Part shown: positions 47,155 to 54,724 of the stretch, piece by piece | Layout: every line of letters begins with the position of its first letter | Position numbering within the stretch: position 1 is the stretch's first letter | Source of the DNA: Planctomycetaceae bacterium | Lineage (GTDB): Bacteria > Planctomycetota > Planctomycetia > Planctomycetales > Planctomycetaceae | NCBI GenBank assembly: GCA_002724315.1 | Contig: PBOJ01000061.1 | Span: 1 to 64,000, forward strand | Direction: 5' to 3' | DNA: 64,000 nucleotides | Position numbers and translations under genes: made by a program | Notes under the pieces: generated by a model | Databases searched by the model: none | The model's input: only the letters and a program-made list of their open reading frames with translations | Told to the model about the DNA's origin: nothing

Positions 47155-49505
47155 CGCCGGCCCTCTACCCACGCCAGCAGCACCGGCAGCAGCACCAGGT
47201 TGCCGGCGAGGCCACCGAGCATTGCCACGCTGACCAGGATCCCGAAATAGACCAGCGGGATGAAATGAGAGAGCGTCAGTACGCTGAAGCCGACAACCAG
47301 CGCGAGGTTGGCCAGCACAACGGCCCGACCGACGCCCGCGTGTGTCCGCTCGAGAGCCGTCGCCACGTCGTCACCGGCCGCCCGGGCGCGGCGGAATCCC
47401 GAGATGTAGTGGATACTCGAATCGACCGTCAGACCCAGTGACACGCTGGCGATCATCGCGGTGGCAATATTGACCGGCAGGCCCATCCAGCCCATCGCCC
47501 CGATCACCAGCACGATCGGGAACAGGTTCGGAACCAGGCCCACCAGCCCGATCCACGGGTTGCGGAACGCCAGGGCCATCATCACGGTGATCCCGATCGC
47601 TGCCAGTACGAAACTGACCACCTGGTCCCGCAGCAGGCTCTCGATCAGGAACGTCAACAGCACGTACAAGCCGGTCGCTTCGACCGGCCGCTGTCCCGCC
47701 GGCACATCGGGAAACTCCTCCCGGGTGATCTCCTCGACACGCTCGATCAACTCGCGTTTCTGCCCCGCCTGCTCGCGTTCCAATGCCCGCAACACGACTC
47801 GCATACGGCCGGCCTCGGCATTGTAGAGACTGGTGACGTATTCGGGTTGTGACTGGTCGAGTACCCGGAGCCGTTTCGTGAGCGTGTTGAGCAACAGCGG
47901 AAACCTGGGGACCATTTTCAGCCCGTCGCTGAGTGGCACGACCTTGGTGAGCCGTTGGCGACCGTCGGCCGTCGTTTTCCGGGCACTGACCTCCCGCAGC
48001 CGCTCGGCCAGTTTCTCGACCCGATCGATCCCCTCCTGGTCCAAGTCGCCAGGCACCGGAAAATTGACTTCCCAGTTCCCCGCTCCCCCCAACTTCGTCT
48101 CGACGAATTCCAGCCCACGACGGATCGGGCTGTCCTCGCGGAAGTTCTCACTGAAATCGGTCTCCACCCGCAGCCGGAACAACCCCGAACCGGCGACCAG
48201 TACGACCAGCCCGACTGCCGCCATCACTCCGAACGGATGACGACGGATTCCACGCGCCAGCGATTCGAGTCCTCTGACCAGTTGCCCTTCACCGGGAACC
48301 CGACCGGGATCGACCAGGCGACGCCCCAGCAGGATCCCACCGGGCAGCAACAGCAGCGCAGCGACCAGCACCAACAGCGTCGCCAGCGACATCATGATCC
48401 CGAAACTTCTGACCGGACTGATGTTGCTCGACAACAGTGCCGCGAACCCGACAGCCGTGGTGGCCCCGGTCCAGAAGATGGCGGGAGCCAACCGGCTCAT
48501 CGTCCGTCCCAGTGCCACCACCGGGTCGTGGTCTTGCCGCTGCTCTCGATAGTGAACGGTCACGTGAGTGCAGGTGGCGATCCCGATGATGGTGACCAGC
48601 GAATTGAGCATCGAACTGACCATGCTCAACTGCATCCCGCTCTGCACCAGCAATGCCTCGGTCCACAGGATCGCCACGACCACGACCGCCAGAGGGACCA
48701 GCACCCAGCGAATGCTCCGGAACAGGACCAGAATCACCGCGGCCAACAGGCCCAACGACCACCAGAACAGTTTCCGTCCATCCTCTTCGACGTACCGGAA
48801 CATGTCGTGAACCTGCACCGGCTCGCCAACGACCTGGGCCGGAGGCTGGTGCCGGGCCGCCCGCTTTCGGATCTCCGCAAAGGTCGCCGCACGTTTGCGT
48901 GTCGCATCGGCCCCGTTGACCGGTTCGAGCCTCAGCACAATCGCCACCGTTCGGCGATCCTCACCAACCAGTACCCCCTCGACCAGTTCGAGCACGCGTC
49001 GTCTCAGTCCGTCGATGCGCTTCATCACCCGGCCAAGCACCCCCGAAGGCTCCAGTGCCTTGACCAGATGCTGGGTACTCTTGGCCTGGACCCCGTCGAC
49101 CGCCCCCAGTTCTTCGGCGAACGCCTGCAGTCGCTCGGCCGCCCGGGGGTTCAACCGGCTCGACAACCTGGCCGTACCCCGGCCGCTCTCCCCGTCGTCC
49201 TCATCGTCCTCGTCGTCAAACAGCTGAGCTTCCTCGTACGCGACGATCACGAACTCGTCTCCCCCGAACAGGTCACGGCTGGTCCGGAAGGCGGCCAGTT
49301 GCGGATCGTCGGCTGCGTAGAGCGATTCGATCGACTGGTCAAACCGCAACTGTCCGGCCGGCCAGATCGAAATCACCGCCGCCGTGGCCGCCAGCAAAAG
49401 CCATTTCGTCCGATGAGCCAACACGTTGGCCAGCACGCACTCGAGCCAACCAGCACGGGGTGACTCGTGCGGATCCTGCTGTGGGTCGGTCCCGTTGGTG
49501 TCCAT
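47151..49505 (-). CDS. MMPL/RND-family membrane transporter
   Basis: 784 aa from ATG 49505. The topology has two halves. The first starts with one transmembrane helix at about 35-52 and a large loop containing a Glu/Asp run (about 97-105), followed by helices in 255-400 (VLVPLAVVVVAILWTEALLV, WTGATTAVGFAALLSS). The second half repeats this (VGLVVLVAGSGLFRLRVE, then several helices from about residue 625). FDQSIESLYAADDPQ after the first helix is typical of the MMPL/patched-like export family, often linked to hopanoid or lipid export. The substrate is unknown. Confidence 0.88.
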   Translation of the reverse strand: MDTNGTDPQQDPHESPRAGWLECVLANVLAHRTKWLLLAATAAVISIWPAGQLRFDQSIESLYAADDPQLAAFRTSRDLFGGDEFVIVAYEEAQLFDDEDDEDDGESGRGTARLSSRLNPRAAERLQAFAEELGAVDGVQAKSTQHLVKALEPSGVLGRVMKRIDGLRRRVLELVEGVLVGEDRRTVAIVLRLEPVNGADATRKRAATFAEIRKRAARHQPPAQVVGEPVQVHDMFRYVEEDGRKLFWWSLGLLAAVILVLFRSIRWVLVPLAVVVVAILWTEALLVQSGMQLSMVSSMLNSLVTIIGIATCTHVTVHYREQRQDHDPVVALGRTMSRLAPAIFWTGATTAVGFAALLSSNISPVRSFGIMMSLATLLVLVAALLLLPGGILLGRRLVDPGRVPGEGQLVRGLESLARGIRRHPFGVMAAVGLVVLVAGSGLFRLRVETDFSENFREDSPIRRGLEFVETKLGGAGNWEVNFPVPGDLDQEGIDRVEKLAERLREVSARKTTADGRQRLTKVVPLSDGLKMVPRFPLLLNTLTKRLRVLDQSQPEYVTSLYNAEAGRMRVVLRALEREQAGQKRELIERVEEITREEFPDVPAGQRPVEATGLYVLLTFLIESLLRDQVVSFVLAAIGITVMMALAFRNPWIGLVGLVPNLFPIVLVIGAMGWMGLPVNIATAMIASVSLGLTVDSSIHYISGFRRARAAGDDVATALERTHAGVGRAVVLANLALVVGFSVLTLSHFIPLVYFGILVSVAMLGGLAGNLVLLPVLLAWVEGRR

Positions 49506-49557
49506 CGATCCCCGGCCCTGTCACCGCGTCGGCAGTCATCGGTTACACTGGCAGTCC

Positions 49558-49587
49558 TTGTCGAGGCCAGCGGACGTACAGGATAGT
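49558..49587 (+). promoter_or_regulatory. Candidate promoter of the membrane glycosyltransferase gene
   Basis: TTGTCG, 18 bp, GATAGT, about 34 nt upstream of the GTG start at 49621. Confidence 0.4.
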
Positions 49588-49620
49588 CGCGGTCGGACCG
49601 ACGGGCCAACAGGAGTCTAC

Positions 49621-50925
49621 GTGCCCACACACCGTTCACACCTGCCACCGTTGCTCTGGGTGGTGCTGTTGGCGCTGGTGATACGCCTCCCGGTGGCGGC
49701 GTGGCGATGGGATTCTCTGTCCGACGATCGTGACCATTACCGCCTGCTGGCCGACGGGCTGTCCGATGGCCGTGGCTTGGTGCATCCGGATCATGGCACC
49801 CCGACGGCGTATCGTCCCCCGCTGTACCCGCTGCTGCTCGCCGGCGTCTCATGGAGTGGGGCGGGGCAGGTCGGCATCGTGGCTCTGCACCTGTTGCTGG
49901 GACTGGTGACAGTGGCCGGGACCTGGCAAACCGCGATTCACCTGGGACTGGGCCACAGGGCCTGGTGGCCGGCGGCCGCTGTCGGTGTCGACCCGTTGCT
50001 GGTTGTCGGTGCCACTTTGCCAATGACCGAAACACTCTTCACCGCACTGGCGGTTTGGATGCTGGCGGTGGCCACCTCGACACCGTCGACCCGGCGAGGC
50101 CTGACACTCGGACTGCTGTTCGGCCTGGCCGCGCTCTGCCGGCCCTCGGTGTGGGCCTTTGCGGCGGTAACCGTCCTGCTCACGCTGATGGACCTGTTCC
50201 GGAAACGAACACCGCAACACTGGTCTCGCCATCGCATGGCCCAGGCCGCCCTTGTTGTCGGAGTCGCCGTGACCACCGGCCCCTGGCTGATCCGCAACCT
50301 GTCGGTTTCAGCGACCCCGGTGCTGACAACCACACACGGTGGTTTCACGCTGCTGCTGGGAAACAACCCCGTTTTCTACGAACAGGTGGTTCGACGGCGT
50401 CTGGGAACAACATGGAATGACACAACATCGGACCCGGGACGGACGCCGGCCGACTGGCGAGACAGCCTCGAGCAACGACTGGGGGTTCCGCCGCAGGGTG
50501 TCGCGGCCGAACGCAAGCGTGACATCAAGATGTACAGGCTGGCCATGACCAATGTCGCCGATGATCCCACGGGATTTCTGCGAGCGTGCCTGTTGAGAGT
50601 GCTGCGGTTCTGGACGCCGTGGCCGTCAGAATCGGCACCCGGGTCCTCATGGCCGGTGGCCCTGAAATGGGCCGTCGCGGCATGGTACGCGGCAACGTCG
50701 CTGGCCATGTTGCGGGGACTGTGGTCCGGGCCGTGGCGGATGGGCTCTCAATGGCGGGCTCCGTTGCTGTACCTTTTGGCGATTTCGCTGGTGCATGTGG
50801 TCTTCTGGTCGACGATGCGAATGAGGGCCCCGGTGATGCCGATCGTCTTTCTGCTGGCCGGTGCCGGGCTTGTCCGGAAACCGTCCGACGCCGCTTCGGG
50901 AGACGATACTCTCGAGGCTTATTGA
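49621..50925 (+). CDS. Polytopic membrane glycosyltransferase (PMT/ArnT type, GT39/83-like)
   Basis: 434 aa. GTG 49621 is chosen because AGGAG lies 5 nt before it; the open frame extends further upstream but without support. Multiple transmembrane helices are present (LLWVVLLALVIRLPVAAW, GLLFGLAALCRPSVWAFAAV, LVVGVAVTTGPWLI and more). An extracytoplasmic loop after TM1 holds RWDSLSDDRDHYRLLADGL; an acidic pair here is the catalytic feature of lipid-phosphate-sugar-dependent glycosyltransferases. It likely transfers a sugar from a polyprenyl carrier to an envelope acceptor. The -35 box of the next gene's promoter overlaps its stop codon. Confidence 0.8.
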   Translation: MPTHRSHLPPLLWVVLLALVIRLPVAAWRWDSLSDDRDHYRLLADGLSDGRGLVHPDHGTPTAYRPPLYPLLLAGVSWSGAGQVGIVALHLLLGLVTVAGTWQTAIHLGLGHRAWWPAAAVGVDPLLVVGATLPMTETLFTALAVWMLAVATSTPSTRRGLTLGLLFGLAALCRPSVWAFAAVTVLLTLMDLFRKRTPQHWSRHRMAQAALVVGVAVTTGPWLIRNLSVSATPVLTTTHGGFTLLLGNNPVFYEQVVRRRLGTTWNDTTSDPGRTPADWRDSLEQRLGVPPQGVAAERKRDIKMYRLAMTNVADDPTGFLRACLLRVLRFWTPWPSESAPGSSWPVALKWAVAAWYAATSLAMLRGLWSGPWRMGSQWRAPLLYLLAISLVHVVFWSTMRMRAPVMPIVFLLAGAGLVRKPSDAASGDDTLEAY

Positions 50926-50951
50926 CACTCCGGAAAACGTGGACATATAAT
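50922..50951 (+). promoter_or_regulatory. Perfect sigma70 consensus promoter of the LptD-like gene
   Basis: TTGACA (50922-50927), an 18-bp spacer, and TATAAT (50946-50951): 12 of 12 consensus bases. The TGA stop of the glycosyltransferase lies inside the -35 box. The GTG start of the LptD-like gene is about 68 nt downstream of the predicted start point. Confidence 0.8.
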
Positions 50952-51025
50952 CCCGCCCCCGTGTCGCCAGCGACCGGGGTCCACACCGGAAAAATCCCGC
51001 AACCGGCGAGTTCCTCACGGTTTGA

Positions 51026-54000
51026 GTGAACACCGCAAGTGGAGGATTTTCGGTCATTCGCCGGAAGGAACTGGATTCCATCGTGCCGGGCAGGAAGCCC
51101 ATCCACGCCGCCTCCGATCGTCGTCCGCGCCCGGCTGCCACCTCGCAGTGTCATCGCCTGGTTGCGATCGTCGTCGTACTGGCGGTTGCGCTCACGGAAC
51201 GAGCCGACGGAGCCGACCCGGTTCCGACCACTGACCACGTCTCGATCTCGGCCGACTTCGGCTTCGAGACCGGGGCTCGTGGTCTGCTTGACTCCTCGAG
51301 AGTGGTGATGCTGAGACGGCGGGTCACCATCCGGCAAGCCGACACGGTCCTCACCGCCGGACAGGGAATTGCCTGGATCAGCCGGGCTCGGCTGCCGAAG
51401 ACCGGGTTTCGCGTTCTGGTCTATCTCGAGAACAATGTTCGGCTCGAAGGAGCCGACCAGACACACAACCGTCCGGTCCTGCTCCACGAGTTGACCGTCT
51501 CCTCCTCCAAGCCGACCGTCCGAATCCTCCGAAAGCAGAATGCCGACACCCCGTTGAATCGCGACCCGCTTTACCGCCGCGCCACCGTCCGCCGACAACG
51601 ACGGCCCGACGACCACAAGCTGGTCACCTACCAGGCCGAGATGGTTCCGGCCCCGATGGCCAATGACACACCACAGCGACTCCGGCGGGTGCAACTGTTC
51701 CCGAGAACCAATCGCCCTTTCAACGTCACCACCGCCCCCTCGTCGGGAACAATGCCCAGAGAGAAGGTGGTGGTGATCACCGGAGGCGTCAACGTCGTGA
51801 TCGACGGTGTCACTCCGGACAAGACACAGGCCCTCTTCGGCGCCGAAACCGTCGATCTTTCGGCCGACCGGGTCGTCATCTGGACACAGTCCGACGACGA
51901 CCAGCCCGTCACCTCGCAACTCGTCCAGGCGGCCAAGCGACCGTTCCAGGTCTACATGGAAGGCAACATCGAAGTGCGATCCGGCGGCAACGTGATCCGT
52001 GCCCGGCGAGCACTCTATGACGCCAGGGAACACCGCGGCCTGATGCTCGATGCCGATCTGCTTGCCAAACTGCCCGGGGGCCGGGTGCCGTTGAGAATCC
52101 GGGCCGAGAAGATCCGCAAGGAGGGCAAACACAGCTTCCACGCCCACAACGCCTGGGCCTCCACCAGCCCCTTCGGCGTCCCCGGCTACCGGCTCGAAGC
52201 CCGTGACGTCTTCCTCAATCGCCGGAGCCTGCCGCGGTGGCTCGCCACACGCACCGATGGCCGCAGCGCCGACCAGGTGGCCTGGATCCATTCACAGAAC
52301 AACCGGCTGCTGCTCGGCGAAGCGCCTCTCTTCTTCCTCCCCAACCTGGCAGGCCCCGCTGATCCGGACCTCAATTTTCCGCTGCAACGGGTCAATTTCC
52401 AGCAGGACAACGTGTTCGGGTTCCAGACCAAGACGACCTGGAACCTGTTCTCCCTGCTTTCGATCGAGCCAACCGAAGGCGTCGACTGGTCGCTCCATGC
52501 CGACTACTTCACCGACCGCGGCCCGCTCGTCGGTAGCGGACTCACCTACGAACTCGAGGGATTGCTGGGAATGCCCGGCGACGTGGAAGGATGGAGCAAC
52601 GGCGCCTACCTCTACGACCGCGGTGTCGACAACCTCGGTCTCGACCGACGAAATCTTGGCCTCGACTCGACCCATCGTGGACGGGGCCGGTTGATTCACC
52701 GCCACGAGGTGCCAGGTGGCTTCACGATTCGCGGCGAAGTCGGCTACCTGTCCGACCGCAACCTGCTGGAACAGTACTACGAAGAGGAATTCGACGAGCA
52801 AAAAGACCAGGACACGATGTTGCGTCTCGAGCAATTGGGCGAGAACACCGCCTGGACCCTGCTGGCACAAATGCAGCTCAACGGCTTCGAGACCACCACC
52901 GAGTGGCTGCCGCGGGGCGACATCTACGTCTTCTCGCAGCCGTTGATGGACAACCTGCCCGGGTGGCCGGCACTCAGCTGGTCCACACACACTTCGGCCG
53001 GCTACGCCCGGCTCCGACCTGCCGACGCACCGCTCGACCCCACCGACCTCTTCGCACCACTCGCCGACACGGCCAACGTCGGCGGTGCCGTGCTGATGTC
53101 TCGCCACGAACTGTCCATGCCGGTGATGCTCGGCCCCACCCCACTGGTTCCGTACGTGATGGCCGAGAGTGCGTACTGGAGCGAGGGAATGTCGGGAACC
53201 GAGATCGACCGACACCTCTTCAGCGGTGGACTCCGAGGCAGTCTCTCGATGTGGCGGGCCGATCCCGGCATCCGCAGTTCGATCCTGGGACTCAATGGGC
53301 TGGCCCACAAGATGACGTTCGAGACCGACCTGGCCTGGACCGAGACCACCCGGGCACTGGGAGAGATCCCCCAGTACAACGCGATCGATGACAACGCCCA
53401 GGAACGGTTCCGCTACCGACTGCTGACCAACAGCTTCGGAGGCGTCCTGCCGACCGGGTTCGACACCCGCAGCGTGGCCGTCCGCAACGGGGCGGGGCTG
53501 GGGCTGACGGCCCCCTGGCACGAACTTGTCGCCGACCAGCAGGCCATGCGGATGGCCTGGCGTCACCGCCTGCAGACGAAGGTCGGTGCCCCCGGCCGCC
53601 AACGGATCCGCAACTGGATGACTCTCGACCTGGAAGCCACCTGGTTCCCCAAGCCTGACCGGGACAACTTCGGCGAGGACTTCGGGCTGCTGGGAGCCGC
53701 CTACCGATGGCACGTCAGTGACCGCACCACGCTGCTGGCCGATGCCTACATGGATCTCTTCGACGATGCCCCGGAGATGTGGAACCTGGGACTGTTGAGC
53801 CAGAGGACCTCACGCGGCACGCTGTTCGCCAACCTCCGTCAGATCCGGGCCGGAGTGATCGACAGCCAGATCGTCACCGCGGGTCTCAGTTACCGGATGA
53901 GTCCCAAATGGGTCTCGACACTGGCCACCGCCTACGACCTGGCAGAAAACCGCAACCAGGGCCAGTCGCTGACCCTGACTCGCATCGGCGGCGACTTCCT

Positions 54001-54130
54001 GGTCCACCTCGGAGCCAGTTACGACAACAGCCGTGGCACGGCCGGGTTCCAACTGTCAGTGGAACCCCGTTTCGGGGCCATGAACGCCGCCAACCCGCAG
54101 TTGGGCCGCCTGCTGGGACTACAGAACTAG
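51026..54130 (+). CDS. LptD-like outer-membrane assembly protein
   Basis: 1034 aa from GTG 51026. A hydrophobic segment (LVAIVVVLAVALTERADGA) lies at about 45-63, so the true start may be about 20 codons later; a downstream GTG is possible. The N-terminal 350 residues resemble the LptA/OstA beta-jellyroll (REKVVVITGGVNVVIDG, VQAAKRPFQVYMEGNIEVR, GGNVIRARRALYDARE). The rest is a long series of alternating beta strands rich in aromatic and Arg residues, as in the 26-strand LptD barrel (LEDRG-like turns, TTWNLFSLLSIEPTEG). LptD inserts LPS into the outer membrane. Identification is by overall pattern, so the precise substrate is open. It ends in CTAG, shared with the next gene. Confidence 0.78.
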   Translation: MNTASGGFSVIRRKELDSIVPGRKPIHAASDRRPRPAATSQCHRLVAIVVVLAVALTERADGADPVPTTDHVSISADFGFETGARGLLDSSRVVMLRRRVTIRQADTVLTAGQGIAWISRARLPKTGFRVLVYLENNVRLEGADQTHNRPVLLHELTVSSSKPTVRILRKQNADTPLNRDPLYRRATVRRQRRPDDHKLVTYQAEMVPAPMANDTPQRLRRVQLFPRTNRPFNVTTAPSSGTMPREKVVVITGGVNVVIDGVTPDKTQALFGAETVDLSADRVVIWTQSDDDQPVTSQLVQAAKRPFQVYMEGNIEVRSGGNVIRARRALYDAREHRGLMLDADLLAKLPGGRVPLRIRAEKIRKEGKHSFHAHNAWASTSPFGVPGYRLEARDVFLNRRSLPRWLATRTDGRSADQVAWIHSQNNRLLLGEAPLFFLPNLAGPADPDLNFPLQRVNFQQDNVFGFQTKTTWNLFSLLSIEPTEGVDWSLHADYFTDRGPLVGSGLTYELEGLLGMPGDVEGWSNGAYLYDRGVDNLGLDRRNLGLDSTHRGRGRLIHRHEVPGGFTIRGEVGYLSDRNLLEQYYEEEFDEQKDQDTMLRLEQLGENTAWTLLAQMQLNGFETTTEWLPRGDIYVFSQPLMDNLPGWPALSWSTHTSAGYARLRPADAPLDPTDLFAPLADTANVGGAVLMSRHELSMPVMLGPTPLVPYVMAESAYWSEGMSGTEIDRHLFSGGLRGSLSMWRADPGIRSSILGLNGLAHKMTFETDLAWTETTRALGEIPQYNAIDDNAQERFRYRLLTNSFGGVLPTGFDTRSVAVRNGAGLGLTAPWHELVADQQAMRMAWRHRLQTKVGAPGRQRIRNWMTLDLEATWFPKPDRDNFGEDFGLLGAAYRWHVSDRTTLLADAYMDLFDDAPEMWNLGLLSQRTSRGTLFANLRQIRAGVIDSQIVTAGLSYRMSPKWVSTLATAYDLAENRNQGQSLTLTRIGGDFLVHLGASYDNSRGTAGFQLSVEPRFGAMNAANPQLGRLLGLQN

Positions 54131-54630
54131 TTCGCCTGTTCCTCGCCGGCCTGCTCCTGGCGGCGGTGCAGTTCCTCGTGTTCATCGTCGTCGGTCGGCC
54201 GGGTGTCCCGACCACGGCCCGAGGTCAACTCGATCCGGTCAACGAATTTCACGTTCGCACAATCGTCCAGTTCGTCGGTGTGGCAGGCCGCCGGATCCTT
54301 GATCAGAAACCGAAACGGGCCGCCCTGGGCCAAGGTCATCGGCTGACCCTCGACACTGTAGACCAGGATGCCCTCACCCCGAATCGGATCCAGCGGAACG
54401 CTGGCGGCAAAGTCGTCTTCGGTCGCGTGAAGTGTCAGGTAGCTGGCACGCTCTGTCGGGCCGACCCTGGCGAGAATGGATTCGAGTGTCACACCGTCTC
54501 CACTGCGGGTGGGGTGAAACCGGCTGACGTCCCGGACCTGGTCGGACTCGTCGAATCCGGCAAGCGCCTCGTGGGTCAACACCAGGGGAGACTGAACTTC
54601 TCCGTCCACGGTCAGCGTCGAGGTGGTCAT
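54127..54630 (-). CDS. Oxidoreductase Moco-fold domain protein without the ligand cysteine
   Basis: 167 aa from ATG 54630 (GGAGAA upstream). It follows the sulfite-oxidase Moco-binding fold (PF00174 type): TLTVDGEVQSPLVLTHEALA, GVTLESILARVG, ASYLTLHATEDDFAASVPLD, LVYSVEGQPMTLAQGGPFRF and VKFVDRIEL are each in their expected order. The conserved cysteine that binds molybdenum, which should follow the first strand pair, is absent (RDVSRFHPTRSGDG is found there). It is therefore unlikely to bind Moco in the usual way. The C-terminus is charged and repetitive. There is no signal peptide. Confidence 0.7.
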   Translation of the reverse strand: MTTSTLTVDGEVQSPLVLTHEALAGFDESDQVRDVSRFHPTRSGDGVTLESILARVGPTERASYLTLHATEDDFAASVPLDPIRGEGILVYSVEGQPMTLAQGGPFRFLIKDPAACHTDELDDCANVKFVDRIELTSGRGRDTRPTDDDEHEELHRRQEQAGEEQAN

Positions 54631-54668
54631 CAGCCGGATTCTCCAGGGAGGCCGAGTGTCAAGAAGAA

Positions 54669-54700
54669 GGCACCCCGATCTGTCCTTCGATCGGGGTGCC
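54669..54700 (-). terminator. Rho-independent terminator of nrdJ
   Basis: A perfect 12-bp stem (54669-54680 with 54689-54700) around an 8-nt loop. On the minus strand it is followed by TTCTTCTT. It begins 25 bp after the nrdJ stop. Confidence 0.85.
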
Positions 54701-54724
54701 CGTTGCAAGAGATTCGCCGGTCCT

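Noticed and set aside
47955-49463. 502-aa open frame opposite the MMPL transporter
   Set aside because: Low-complexity Arg/His/Gln composition; the minus strand encodes a convincing polytopic transporter.
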